A stretch of 64,000 nucleotides of DNA, taken from NCBI RefSeq assembly GCF_024868665.1, contig NC_079891.1, positions 25,272,103-25,336,102 on the forward strand, in the 5' to 3' direction. Shown piece after piece: positions 39,224 through 51,654 of the stretch. Position numbers and translations under genes: made by a program. The notes under the pieces were generated by a model. The model saw only the letters and a program-made list of their open reading frames with translations. It was not told the origin of the DNA and did no database searches. The first letter of the stretch is position 1. Each line of letters opens with the position of its first letter. The DNA is from Triplophysa rosa (lineage: Eukaryota > Chordata > Actinopteri > Cypriniformes > Nemacheilidae).

Positions 39224-42200
39224 CCAGTCTAAAAGCAAATAACCTCTATACAGCGCAGCAACAGATAGGCATACAGGGCAGCATGGGGGACGGTCCGGAT
39301 GGATGTACCTTGACAACACGAATGTCTCCCACTGGTTAAAGGCTACGCCGCAGCCATGCGAGTACAAAGCGGAACTGACAGCAGCTAATCTATTCATCTC
39401 TCCTCTCATTCATAAACCTACACTATATGACTCATTGCATTTCGATTCCACAACTAGTGTTGATCTTGACTGTTGCTGTGTAGGAATTTGGTTACTGCAT
39501 TTTTGGGGGTGGATGATTTTTCGGGTGTTTTGGGGAAAAGCAAGGAGGCAGTTGTTTGCTTTATCAGTTTATCACGGGTGCTTATCATGAAAATGATCCA
39601 TAGGGTGTATTTGTGGAATTGTGTGTGTGAGACTGAATTCATTCCCTTTCTAGTGCAAAATATGCAGTGAAATATCCCTGAGTAACAAAAACACTGAATG
39701 CTGAATTATGCAGAAAGGAAAAATGTGAATGCGCCAACATTGATTTATGTTCCTTATTTTTTTCTGATGACTCTCATCCAATTTGCATGTCAAGTCCAAA
39801 ACCTATTTCACACAAAATGACGAAATTACAAAATCAAACTTTTCTTTAGAAATAGCTTTGACCCAGTGGTTAGCAATAGATTAGTTTTTAAATACATATA
39901 CACTTGTACAAAGGGCTTTTTTTGACTCCCCCCCAACAAACTTAATGGGCCCTTGACATCTTTTTAATACAAATGTGACCCTGCTGGTGAAAACCCAGCT
40001 AAAGACATTTTTGTGATTTACGGTTTTCTATAAAACCATTCATCATAATGTTAAGTACATTCTGTGAAAATATAACCTTGGTAACTTTATATAGACTGAG
40101 TAAGACCATGTCAAAGATTGAAATCAATGTTTAGGAAGCATCATGCATGAAGATGATCGTGAAAGCGCATCAAAACTTTCACTTCTACATTTCGTAGAAA
40201 TGTACAAGGATTCGGTTGCAATGGACAGAGGTCCTTTTTAAACTACTATTTGCCCACATTAATGTCCCGACATAGTCAGATGCATTTGGGAACTTTCCCC
40301 ATTTACATTTTCCATTATTTAAATTTCCTCACGAGCAGAATAATGAATGACTCAGTCCTCCTGATGAGGTGCCGCCGTCGTCACTTAATTAGAATAATCT
40401 ATCTCTACGGGTCAGGATGCATGAAAAAGGACACCACAATGGAACGTTTCATTAGAAAAGTTCATTATCAAATAAATAGCTTTGACTTGCGCCTGACAGT
40501 GAAGAGGCAGTTGGAACAAACGCTGATGACTAAATATCTGTCCTCTGAAAGAGGCTATAGCAACCCCTATAAGAACCACGATGGGATTCTTACAGGCGAT
40601 TTCTTGTCATGCTGCAACTGAATTGATGTCAGAAATGGGACGTCTGAGTGTTAATTAAGTTTGATGAAGGTCTGTGCTGTATACAGAGAGTTATGAACCT
40701 GTGTCACTCACAGCACGGCAGGACATTTCATATTTTAAAACGGGGGCATACTTACTGTAAACATTCGGTCTTCATGAATTAATCTAGAAATCAAACGCTG
40801 TCACCAAAAATGGTTTTGAAGTGCCTTTTATTTCATTTCAGACACAATCGATCACATGACCCAGAGCACAAAGAGGGAGAACAACAGCTTGCTCTCTTAA
40901 AGGGAACACACATTAGTTCCAATGAAACAATGCATAAATGGATTTCTCTATCTTTGAAACAGAGAGCTGATAAAGTATTTGTGCACTTGTTTGTTAAAAT
41001 TCAAATCTTTATATACATCATAACAGATTACGTTCTACCATGCTTGGATGAGTAATCTTTACTTTTTATAGTTTTCAGTTTTTTTAATAATTTCCATGAT
41101 TTTGTTATTTCTTGATTGTACCAAGGAATAAACTGACATCTTTCTATCAAGAATAAAATAAAGTCAAAAGTTCTCATTACGATGATCGCTCATTTTTTTT
41201 AAGAGAGAAAATAAAGAGACACAATCAGTGCAAATGCAAAAGCTTAAGAACGCACTAGTTTTGCAGCTTATGACAGTTGAATAAATATATTAAATATATC
41301 TTCTACAGTACACTTCTAATAATAATTCAAAGTATTATTAGAATATTCTGAGAATGACGATTACAGTAATCTTGTACATACCTTTTCACGTTCACACGTC
41401 AAAGGTAACAGCAGGCATGTATTCAGGCAAACTGAAATATGTGACCAACAACCAGATGAAGAATTTAGCTGTTTTTTGAACTCTGCTTAAGTCTACACAA
41501 TTTTTTAGATTATAATGCAACCTCATTTAAATCTGTTGAAAACTTCAAAAATGTATTAAAAACCAGACCAGAAATCTAAATAAGTCTATATTAGCTGTGA
41601 GTTCACGTTTATAAATCATCTCAAATGCCCATTCATCAAACACACCAAAACAGCTACATACAGATAAGACATACATACTGTACATAAACACATCTAGCAA
41701 AGTGTTTCTGTAGAACCCCAAATGCACACATAAAAAATAAGACATAAACGTGAACCGTGGACAACTGTTTCCAATAGAAGTTCATTCTTTTGCTACAATT
41801 TTCTTGACAAATAATTTGGCAGATTTTTGAACAGATGTTGCTTAGCTGAAAGAGTGACCACAAGTAACGTATTCAGTCATGCACACAACAACTGACTGAG
41901 ATTAGATACAGTATATAAACGTCTGGTGATGTAACAGAGAAACTGGCAAGTGGGCATCACTTGATGAAGTCACATCTGCTCCAGAGTTTTAGGGCAAGAT
42001 GTCTGATGTCATGAGGAGGAGGACTGCTGCAGAAGAGGCTTGGAGGCAGAGGGACATTGGGAATGAATAAAGGCTGATTTTTAAGAGGATCTTCTTTTGC
42101 GGTCAAGTTGAGAGCAAGTCAACAAAGTGAAATGGAGCAAAATTATGAGAGAGAAAGATAACAGAGGCAGAAAATCCAGGGCAAGCTGTTAACAGCTTGT

Positions 42201-43112
42201 CTGACATCAATCCAATCATCTTGGTTCTCCTATGGCTCACTGGACACACAGTTGATTTTTTAGGCTAAAAAGAGAAAAAATAAGCATATTTGTGTGATAC
42301 AGTATATTATAAAATCAACGTATATTACCATTAACCAACGTATATCTCATTAGTTATAATGCAGTATGTTCTGCAAAATTGAAAGAGCTGAATTAATACA
42401 CTAGTCTAGACCCTTGAATTCTTTCCAACCCAGTCATTTCACCAGCAAGCTCGAGAACAGCATTTCAGAGCTCAGTATTACAGCCTGAAGTGATTTCTGT
42501 CAAGCAGGTTAAAAGCTAGGCGAAAGTCAAAACACAGTAATGTAACCCTGCACTCCACACAAAATTACAGTACATGCCCACCTCCTTCATAATGACAGGA
42601 CTGGGAAAGCCTGTGAAAAATTACACTGAAACAAAAGATGATAGTGTGCGGTGTAAAACACAAGGGTGCTGTGTCATTACACATTATCATAAGCGCTGTA
42701 CTCTGATGCAACAAGAGAAATTTAGGTAGTGATCTTGCAGTAAAAGATGAAGGCAAGATTATTATTGAGGCCTAAAATTTTCCTACAGAATCAGTTATAT
42801 ATCCTGTATAGCATGTTAACATCTCATGAAATATTTACAGTGAAATAATGCTAAATGACTTTGCTCTTGTAACAAGCGAATTTTAAAACGGTGGAAAACA
42901 GTCTTTCGGTTGTCAAGAGTTTTTCTGTTGTCTGAATAGGTGGCAAGAAAAGATATAGCGACAAACAGTGAAAGCAGTAAAATATTGAATACTCTGTTAT
43001 AAATCTAACTAAAGATCGAAAAATACATGAAAAAATTAGACTACATCCAATTCATTTGAAAAATCATACAGTTATCATTTGAATACAGTTTTCATCATTT
43101 ATTTGACAATGG
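39224..43112. other. Intergenic, possible conserved element
   Basis: No gene was recognised. The segment at about 40230-40660 is repeat-free in appearance and holds an accidental 123-codon frame. It is the most CNE-like stretch in the window. A MITE-like motif (TGACCCTGCTGG...AAACCCAGCTAAAG) lies near 39980-40010. The rest is AT-rich with short frames only. Confidence 0.4.
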
Positions 43113-43540
43113 TTAAAAGGACAGTTCCCCCAAAAATAAAAAGTCCGCCTTCATTTGCTCTCCCTTCCAAATCTGTATAAATTTCTTTGTTCTGATGAAC
43201 ACAGAGAAAGATATTTGGAAGAATGATTGTAACTAAACAGTTCTTGGCAACCATTGACTACCATTGTAGGAAAAATGAAAATTGTAGTCAAAAGTGCCCC
43301 AGAACTGTTTGCTTTCCTACATTCTTCAAAATATCCTCTTTTGTGTTCAACAGAACAAAGAAATCAGTAAAGCAATTTTTCCTACTATGGTAGTCAATAG
43401 TGGCCAAGAATTGTTTGGCAATAAGCATTCTCCCAAATATCTTTCTCTGTGTTCAACAGAACAGAGAAATTTATACAGATTTCACTCGAGGGTGAGTAAA
43501 GATGACTGAATTTTTATTTGTGGGTGAACTGTCCCTGTGC
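43113..43540. mobile_element. Long TTAA MITE, internally inverted
   Basis: The left end TTAAAAGGACAGTTCCCCCA and the right end GGGTGAACTGTCCCTG are inverted. The interior is itself a palindrome: TTTCTTTGTTCTG and its complement CAGAACAAAGAAA recur, as do ACCATTGACTACCATTG and TATGGTAGTCAATAGTG. It looks like a dimeric form of the GGGATAGTTCACCC family. The right TTAA is not preserved. Confidence 0.7.
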
Positions 43541-44267
43541 CATTACGATTAAATAATGTTAGCACTTACAACCTTGAAAAATGTATTAGAAAAAGCTGAA
43601 ATGAACATGAACTAAGATTAATAAATTGTTTAGAAGCATTGTTCATTGTTAGTTTATGTAAGGTAATGCATTACATAATACAACCTTATTATAAAATGTT
43701 ACCAACATTTCCATGTAAACTATGTAATTTGGTGAATAAACAGTTTAGGATACTGAACATAATAACCAAAAACCAAATAATAGCAGGAATAACAGGTGAA
43801 GATGTTAACATGGGTTGGTAATGAGAAAGCAGATCATTAGAGTAATGCTTGAACTGATTACATGGAGTAATAACAACACCACTGAGAACACTTACAGAGT
43901 TTTAATTACAGCCTTAATCTCTGTCGCTCTAGAATTGTTACAACATACATTAGCCAAAGAAAGCGATAAAAAAGCCTTGTGAAAACATCATCATGTGACA
44001 TTTAGAAGAACTGGGGGTTACGATCACTTTATACAAAGACAGTCACAAAACTGTTGATCTTCTTTACCTTTAGTGAGGAAATCCCCTGATACACATTCAA
44101 AGGGCAATTTGTTTTTCAGTCATTACCAATAAAAGCATCCTTCATTTCAAAATGCCACGCCTCAGAGGGTTATATAGAGGAACTCTATAACACAATCTCT
44201 ATTAAACAGTTCAGTAAAAGACGAGATCCACCCACTCCAAAAACATTCACTTGTCTTATAGAGAATG
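43541..44267. other. Intergenic, no gene recognised
   Basis: AT-rich with no recognisable gene or complete repeat. Confidence 0.4.
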
Positions 44268-44575
44268 TGAAGCTGACGTAACGCTCTATGTTTTATGTTG
44301 CTGTGGTGCCACCATCTTGGGAGGAAAATACTCCACTGCTATTATTGTTTTGATATGTACCATTACTTGTTTTGTTTGATATATGGAAAAATCGAAAGTG
44401 AAAGAACCATGGGCTTTTCCTGAATGACTTTTTTAACACAGCAAGACCAACCTACCATAGTTATATTTCCTAATATACTAGAAAAAGAAAACACTGCATT
44501 GAACGCACTAGCAGCCAACCTCCCAAGATGGCGCAACATTCAACGAGGCGTGACGTCGATTAACAAGCTCTATAC
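44268..44575. repeat. Foldback repeat with 13-bp core arms
   Basis: CCATCTTGGGAGG (44312-44324) and CCTCCCAAGATGG (44519-44531) are exact inverted copies. Outward of them, AGCTGACGTAACGCTC and GAGGCGTGACGTCGATT pair more loosely. Probably a diverged MITE. The superfamily is unknown. Confidence 0.5.
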
Positions 44576-45550
44576 TGGTACAGCTTTCTCAGGTCAAGGC
44601 TTTTTGGCAACCACTTATGCGACTAACTGCTAATATTAATAACTATTCTACAAAACCTTCTTCAAAATATTCATAAAAATGTTTGGACCTCTTTCAGCCT
44701 GTTGTTTTTAATATGATTAATATTTAAATATTACTTTAATATTACTTGGAATGCAATAAGCTTTGAAACCTTTGACATACAGTAAGACAGTACCAAAAAT
44801 CTAAAAAGCACTGCATTGGAGAGCTAATATGTCATAGTGGCCCCTGTGATTTTGCAAATGTCATTTTAATGCACATCAAAAAAAAAAAATACTTGATGGT
44901 ATTGGCCTAAATTATTGCTTTTTTTTTTACAGCAATTAAACCCCAAGATCAAACAGTTGGTGTAGATGTATCCTGCAGCTGAGACAGCTCGTGTTTTATT
45001 AGGTTTGCTATAAGTGGCTGACATGAATCCCAGCACAACCTGGAAATGCATTCAAGGAAAAAGTGCCTTTTTTGTATTGCACTCTCCTTTCTTGGCTTTC
45101 TGACTGTCTGCAATTTTTATACAATAAAAGCAATGTTTTTATGGCAGATTTAAACAGTTTTACAAAAATATAAGTGAGAAAACTGTCTGGATGGCTTCTT
45201 TGGACCTATACTTTACATAACATTCACCCAAAGATAGCAATTCTGTCATTACTCATAACTTGCTTTTTCTGTGGAGTACAAAAGGAGTTATTTTGGAGTT
45301 ATAACAGAATATCCAAACTGCCATTTCTCATTCAATAAAAAAAGTTGATGTTTATCAATGTCTATGTTTATCAATATCTATAAAATGACAGTGACCTTAC
45401 AAAATATAAGTATATGTCCACTTCATCTTATTAAGTATACCTTGGTAAAGTTCAAGTATACTCTCAGTACTACTAGTTTAGTACTAGATTGCAAGTATAC
45501 TAATAGCACACTTGAATAACCCTCTTTTTTATTTTTGTGTAAAAACTACA
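44576..45550. other. Intergenic, one decayed MITE
   Basis: At about 45225-45320, TTCACCCAAAGATAGC and TTTTCTGTGGAGTACAAAAG are remnants of the GGGATAGTTCACCC MITE family. No gene is supported. Confidence 0.45.
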
Positions 45551-45654
45551 GCTGTCAAATCATTAATCGCAATGAATCGCATCCAGAATAAAAGTTGATG
45601 TATACTTATTACTCGGCTCGTTGGAATGCTTGGTTCTGATTGGCCAGTCGCAAC

Positions 45655-45930
45655 TGTCACGGTTCCCTTCTGTTTCTCCCCGTGTTTATCCCAAGGACTT
45701 CACTTCCCACGATCCTTCACGCTCCCGCACCTGTGTCTCATCTGCAATCCCCGCACCTGTCAGCGATCCCCTCATCACCAGTGGACTATATATACTCATT
45801 CTGTTTGCCCCATCGTTGTCCGGTATTGTTCCTATGTCAGTGTTATTACGTCATGTGCCTGTTCTAACGCTGTTAATAAATCTCCATTTGTGTACCCTCC
45901 GCGATCCTGTGTGGACTACGGTCCCTGACA
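45655..45930 (+). mobile_element. Solo LTR with perfect 5-bp TSD
   Basis: It starts TGTCACGG and ends CCCTGACA, with the canonical TG...CA ends. It is flanked by GCAAC on both sides (45650-45654 and 45931-45935). TATATATA at 45787-45794 and AATAAA at 45875-45880 mark promoter and polyadenylation signals, giving + orientation. At 276 bp it is short for a Gypsy-type LTR. The three overlapping frames of 75-113 codons across it are not genes. It arose by recombination between two LTRs of a lost element. Confidence 0.9.
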
Positions 45931-46212
45931 GCAACATTTGCAGGTTCGTTATTCCCAGATAACAACCGCTCAAAACTAATAACACACGGTAACCTGGATG
46001 ACGCAAATCATTTTGACAGATTTTTTTTGACAAATTAAATATGTCTTTTAACAACATATATGACATTATATTTACAAATGATTAAACCAAATGGTTTACC
46101 ACGGTTTTTACTTGCGGAAGGTCTGCATTCGGTAAAAATGAGCTAACATTATTTCAAATTCCCATTTCATGTCCATTTTTTTTCTCATGTGGCAAGTAGC
46201 CATGTAATAAGC

Positions 46213-46295
46213 GGGATAATGTACAAGCAGCCGGCTGTTATCCTGATCACACTGATTATTTCTGGGATAAAAACCGGCTGCCTGTACATTATCCC
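46213..46295. repeat. Foldback unit inside nested MITE
   Basis: The arms 46213-46243 and 46264-46295 are inverted copies containing GGGATAATGTACA and GCAGCCGGCTG, with a few mismatches. They are likely one end of a middle-level element that also includes the sequence around the solo LTR. Confidence 0.6.
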
Positions 46296-46546
46296 TTACA
46301 TAATATATGTCTGTGTACTCTGCATATTCATTTTATATTTACACATACACATTTAGGAAATATTTATAAAAATATATTTATTTTTATCTACCAATAATTT
46401 TGATTATATATAAATGTTTATACATTTTTATATTTTTCTTAAATATATGCATGTCAGTGTATTTTTTATGAATACGAAATTAATATGCACAGTATATATT
46501 ATGTCAACACAAACTTTTATTCTGGATGTGATTAATCCTGATTAAT

Positions 46547-47083
46547 GACCTGCCTAGAAAAAACAAAAATCTAAGGTGAAGTTCATACGAGGTTTTCATA
46601 CAGTGTTGTAAAAACATGCCCATCTACTGTACAGTCAGAAGGATACATGTTTCACATTCCAAATTAAGCAAAACAAAGGAGCCTGGAGCTACATTTTACA
46701 TAATATTCTTCTCCACTTTAGGTCTCACATTTAAACTAAATTGCTGTTGCCAAACCAGCACTGACCTCCATCAACCGGCTCCTCCTACCTACAGTACAGA
46801 CACTGTTCCATTTCATCTGTCTCTGCGTATACTTGACTAAATCCAGATTATTAAAAAAATAAAGGCGATTATGTGTTCATTTGTCTTCTTTTTATATGTG
46901 ATGTGAAGTTATGATAATCAAATTATATATCTTAGTTTAAATAACATAAAACACATAGAATTAATGCTAAAACTTTAACTGAATTTGCTGTAGTTAAAAA
47001 AAATGACAGATTAAAACATTTTAGTTGAATGAACTATAAAACTAGTTGAGCAAACATACTTTTTAATGTTTGAGTCAAGTTTG
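46547..47083. other. Intergenic, no gene recognised
   Basis: No gene or complete repeat is supported. Confidence 0.45.
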
Positions 47084-47603
47084 TGTCACGAAATGTGAGG
47101 TGTGGAGAACCCAATTGCAGGCAGCGGGGATTAAGGGGTTAACAAAACAAGATTTATTAAATACAAAACAAAGACCCACAATGGGGCAGAACAGAACAAA
47201 CAGGATAAATAACAGGACGAGGACTAACTAACACTAAACTGAGATAACAACACTAGACATAAACTAAACTGGACACTTACTAGACTGACGGTGAAACAGC
47301 ACGACAGGAACAGGCAATATTGGGAAACACTGGATGAGCAACAAGACGAACTGAACACAATGACACATGAGGGTATTATATAGGGAGACAGACAAAGGAT
47401 AATTAGCAAGGTGTGGGTAATGAAACACTCAGGGAAAGTTAACGAGGAAACGAGATGGCGGGAACGGAGACGCGGACCGAGAGAGAGAGAGTATGGAAGG
47501 CCGAAAGGTCAACAATCTCTCTCTCCACATAAAACCTAAGGCTTTGACATGACTCTGCCAAAATACCAAGAAAACCATGACAAGACGAGGCAGAGTCATG
47601 ACA
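47084..47603 (-). mobile_element. Solo LTR with perfect 5-bp TSD
   Basis: The + strand reads TGTCACGAAATG at the left and GAGTCATGACA at the right. Both flanks are GTTTG (47079-47083 and 47604-47608). A reversed AATAAA (TTTATT at about 47154) and a reversed TATA box (TATTATATAGGG near 47375) give - orientation. Its sequence is clearly related to the LTRs at 51229-53096 (shared GAGAACCCAA, TGCAGGCAG, GGGGTTAACA and the GGCAGAG...CATGACA end). 520 bp. Confidence 0.9.
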
Positions 47604-49067
47604 GTTTGGGCCAACTAAAAAAATAACAATTCAAGTAACACTTTGGAGACAGAAATGTAAAATTTCTGTGGAACTAGTTACTAAATAATAATTAGTTGAA
47701 ACAACTTGAAAATTTGTACAGTGTATCTGATACAGTGTTGATATTATTTTTCTCCTGAGGCAATGCTTAAACAATTCTCAGTGCTCCACCTTTATGCTTG
47801 AGAGGAGGGTGTGCTTCTTAGGATAGAGACATCACACAGTCATGGTGATCTGCAACTGCAACTAGGATGAAAAAGGACATTCTTGGGGCATAAACTTTGC
47901 ATGTGTAGGGCGCTTATAATGGACCAGTACTCATCTGACCCATTTGAGCGATGCTATACTATTTCCAGAGAGCATTTAGAGTAGTGTTGGCTCAATATCG
48001 GTACCATAGGTGATCAATAACCAGCCCCAAAATAAATTATTTGAAAAAATATTAAGAAGACTGCATGAAACTGCTGTAACTGCTTTAATGCATATTTTAT
48101 ATATTATTTTTATATTTTATATAGCACCATTTTATTTGTACACTTTTACACTGTATTACTGAAAAATGCTTTGGTTATATAGAATTATCATCATAATCCC
48201 ACAAATATGAACAATTACATTTTGAACAACAATTAAATGTTTCAAGTAGGTCTATTTAATAGTAGCATTCAAGATTAAACTGAATGATCAATAAAAATAA
48301 AACACTGCACAGTCTTCACTGTATAAAATAAATATGCAATGACTCTAAATAAAGCTACAAAAGTTTCATTTTCTCTTTAATATGTGACACAGGTGTATTA
48401 GGTTACTGTCACTTTAATGCAAATTCTTTTTTTGATGCGGATATACATTTAAAACACAACGTACTGTGCTTATGTGAACCTTTTGTGTTTTTGACATAAC
48501 AGAGTGTGTATTTGCAGTATAAGAACATATACAAGTCGTGAAAGAGAACTTCATGATGATGAGTAGGCTAACTGAGATGTCTGGAACAGAGATAACGTTA
48601 TATATGCTATGTATGCCATTGAATGGGGATGTACAGACGCATCGCAGCATGAAGAATATACGTTACACTGTAAAACAATCTAAAGATCTCTCAGCAAAAG
48701 TAGAAAGAGCCGAATTTGTAATAAACCACTCAAAGTGTCTCAGTTTAAATGGTCGCAAAATCGCATCTTGTTATTCTATGTTGCTGGTTCTGCGTCAGTT
48801 CTGTGGAATACTGCCGCATAGCGGTGAACTTTGGAACAGCAGTGTTTCAAGTACCGAAACAAGCAAAATTCTGGTATTGAACCGTTTGAAATCTAACATG
48901 TACCGGTAAATTTCCAGAACCGGTTTACCGTGCAACCCTAATTTACAGTAAAGATGCCGGCTTTTTAGTGCCCATCACTCATTTGTCCAACAAGCACGTC
49001 GATGCCATTTAGTCACCAATTTTTAATAAAACACGTTTTACAATGTGATGATGTTAGGTTTAAAGGC
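47604..49067. other. Intergenic with possible hAT remnant
   Basis: ACCGGTTTACCGTGCAACCC at 48920-48939, followed by TAA, resembles one end of a hAT element (reverse complement TTAGGGTTGCACGG). A clear partner end was not found. The left candidate near 47990-48010 (CAATATCGGTACC) is too diverged. The 123-codon frame at 48538-48909 lies in this AT-rich repeat and has no domain. Confidence 0.4.
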
Positions 49068-50385
49068 TTAAAGGTCTCCTCAGATGAGCACTTTCAACAA
49101 GTTGGTATGATTTATTAGGGTCTTCATGAAATGTCTGGAACATATTTTGCTTAAAAACACTCAATGGCTGTGTAAACAAAACCCTTCTTGCCTCATCAAA
49201 AACAGCTATGCTCACAGAAACCCGTTTTGGTGCATGTCTCTTTAACTGATAATGAGCTACAGCAAACCCCACCCCCCTTCTGTCCGGCGTGTCAACACAA
49301 CACACGTGTAGTACACTGCCATGGCAATGGTTTAGCTAAATTATATTTCCTGAATTTCTCTGCGGTTAGTTTCGTCTTAAACGTCTCAAATCATTCGTCC
49401 GGAGACAAAAAAATCAGTCACAGCATACAGCGCATCCTAATGCTTACGATGTGTGTGTATGCTTACCTAAAATCAACGGAATCCACTGCAGATCTCAGCG
49501 GAATTACATGGATTTTAGCACTTGTCATTGACAAGTTATAATGTTACACACACAACGTGAGAGCTAGTTTGCCGTGACAGATTTTTCAGCCTAAACACGA
49601 ATGATTTGAGACGTTTAAAATGAAACTAACCCCAGTGTTCGCCCATGTTCATTAGCAAAGCAAACAGCACGCCGCAGCTGAACATATTAACGCACATAAT
49701 GTAATAACATTCATACAGCTAAACTCCAAGTGTCCATCTGCACTTATATACAGTAAGTTTAACACTGGCTTTGAATGTTCTATTTAGCCCGTGACTGACT
49801 TATCTCCCTTCGCTACATGTACGTCAATTCAGACTGTTGATAAATATTACTTACATCGGCAGTTTTGTCTCGTTCAGTCGGTCTCGATCCCACTTGAGGA
49901 ACAACCTTGAAGCTAATCCTGCTTGTGCTGTCCCAGGTTGAAAAAGCACTCCGGTTTGAAGTGATTCGCGCAAACAAGCAGGTTTTTACTTATGGTTTCT
50001 GATGGATTTCCACTAAAAATAAAATAAATCCACTCCTGTCTCTTCCTAGGTTTGGACTCTGTGCAGCAACTATGCATGTTGTCCACGAACTTTAGCCATG
50101 GCGTCACGTACAGAGCTGTCGCTTGTGAAAACAACAATGGCGGAGCACGGTGGGAGGAACTGAGTAGATTAAGGGACGGTAACATTATAATAAAATCCGC
50201 TTTGGACATCACAATCGAAGCTAAATCTGAACGGCTCGATTTCTCACATGCTTGCAAGGAAAGGCACACCAAAACAAACTTACTGGGTTCTTATTTTTCA
50301 CGTTTTCTGGGTTGCAAGATGCGGGGACCCGATTATAACACTTAAACACAGAAAAAGTGGGATTTTCATCTGATGTCTCCTTTAA
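49068..50385 (-). mobile_element. TTAA DNA transposon with THAP exon
   Basis: TTAA sites flank both ends. The left end TTAAAGGTCTCCTCAGATGA and the right end TCATCTGATGTCTCCTTTAA are imperfect inverted repeats. The element is 1.3 kb and carries a decayed THAP-type exon on the - strand. TTAA targets plus a THAP domain fit the Kolobok superfamily, which is an inference. No transposase core was found, so it is nonautonomous. Confidence 0.65.
49850..50110 (-). pseudogene. Decayed THAP zinc-finger exon
   Basis: Reading from about 50080 downward, the frame contains RKRQEWIYFIFSG and LLVCANHFKPECF, matching the second half of a THAP (C2CH) DNA-binding domain, where Cys and His of CANHF bind zinc. 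After GQHK the frame breaks. A one-base shift restores AGLASRL, and the exon then meets a donor-like GATGTAAGTAA near 49855. A longer open frame (49913-50272) extends upstream without similarity. The domain is part of the TTAA element and not a host gene. Confidence 0.6.
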
Positions 50386-51228
50386 ACATTGTTTGTCTCT
50401 AATATCGCACAAACACTCACTGCCAATGATTTTTATCCCCTCACTTGTCATCTTGTGTCATCAAGATATGAGGCCAAAAGCAAACAATGTTGTTTGAAGA
50501 CTGTCTCAGCCTATTTGTTTTCACTATAACTAAATCAATATTTCATGTTTTATTGCTCTTGGAGTGTAGACATGTTTATTTTACACCCAAAAAATCAAGC
50601 TTCCCCCCCGGGAGCTTACATCTTTGAGACAAACAAATCAGCCACGCTAGTGTGCAAAAAATGGGGCAGGCGAGATTGAAGGCAAATAGCTCATTAAAGA
50701 TACGATGAGGCTGGAATCAAAGAGCTGTCAGGCGGCTGAGCTGAGAGAGATCTTCCTGACTTTAAGGTTGCTGAGCATAAGAACCACAGGGAACAAGTTG
50801 ACAGACAGGAGAGGGACCCAGGATGAAAAGATTTCATTAACCAGGAGGGTGAAAGTGGAGGTTTGAGGACAGGTTTACTGAATGCTCATGGGGGAGATGT
50901 GGATGAAGTTCATAAGGCTGACATCTTATTGTGTACCGTTCAGTTTAATGTACTGAACCAGAAAAATAAAGGAAGATGAGAATAATACAGACCAGAAGAG
51001 AGCCCAGCTTCAGAGTGGCTGTTGTGGAAAGCTTGTTATTTAGCGTCTTTTTATTAAATTGCTCTAACTGTGAAACATTAAAAATACACCATACACTCTA
51101 AAAAATAATTAATGTGGCTTAGTAAATATCATAAAATAAACATTTATATTAACGTAAAATCTTTTAAAATCATATTCAGTGGGACATATTAAAAAAATAT
51201 TAAAATCCAACAGTTAATTTCTCTAAAA
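50386..51228. other. Intergenic, possible conserved element
   Basis: No gene or repeat signature. The segment at about 50590-50830 has mixed composition and no repeat features, so it may be conserved noncoding DNA. That is appearance only. Confidence 0.35.
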
Positions 51229-51559
51229 TGTATCACGATCGTGAGGAGAACCCAAATGCAGGCAGGCGTGAAGGGGTTAACAGCACACTTTATTTTACAC
51301 AAAAAACACGCAAAACAAAAACACCCACAGTGGGGAACAAAACACGATAATAAATGGAGGAACAAAACAGGCACATAAACTCACTAACCTAAAATACAAG
51401 GACTAAGGACCACACTGGAAAAAACTACAATAAACTAACAGACACTAAACTCACGGAACAGGAACACACAGCACTAGGCACGGAATCAAGACGAACAGGC
51501 ATGAATACAATACAATCCACGAGCAACAAGACAATGAAAGATGAGGACTATTTAAAGGG
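51229..51559 (-). repeat. Partial 3' LTR
   Basis: Nearly identical to 52540-52870 (GAGAACCCAAATGCAGGCAG, the reversed AATAAA in ACTTTATTTTACAC, AACTCACTAACC). Homology stops after ATTTAAAGGG. The 226 bases that follow in the complete copy (52871-53096, the start of U3 on the - strand) are missing here and the sequence passes straight into gag-derived repeats. Confidence 0.85.
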
Positions 51560-51654
51560 GAACATCTACCCCGGCTGCGCTCGAGGGCGCGGAGTCCTGG
51601 GGGATTCTGTGGGGGAAGTCCTGGGGGGGACCGCCGACTTGAGCGTCGGCGGGA

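Larger units (their letters stand above)
45552..46546. mobile_element. Outer MITE of a nested cluster
   Basis: The left end (CATTAATCGCAATGAATCGC, then ATCCAGAATAAAAGTT) is matched inverted by the right end (AACTTTTATTCTGGATGTG, then ATTAATCCTGATTAATG). The AT-rich half at 46300-46500 is the element body. It is split by later insertions, including the solo LTR at 45655-45930 and a foldback unit ending near 46300. Confidence 0.7.

Noticed and set aside
38971..39339. 122-codon frame rich in Thr-His
   Set aside because: It reads through the (CA)n microsatellite, and the same tract is open in other phases and on the other strand.
40250..40621. 123-codon frame on the + strand
   Set aside because: No domain, signal or splice context. 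Its surroundings look more like noncoding DNA.
48538..48909. 123-codon frame on the + strand
   Set aside because: It lies in AT-rich sequence near a hAT-like end, and no protein family is recognisable.
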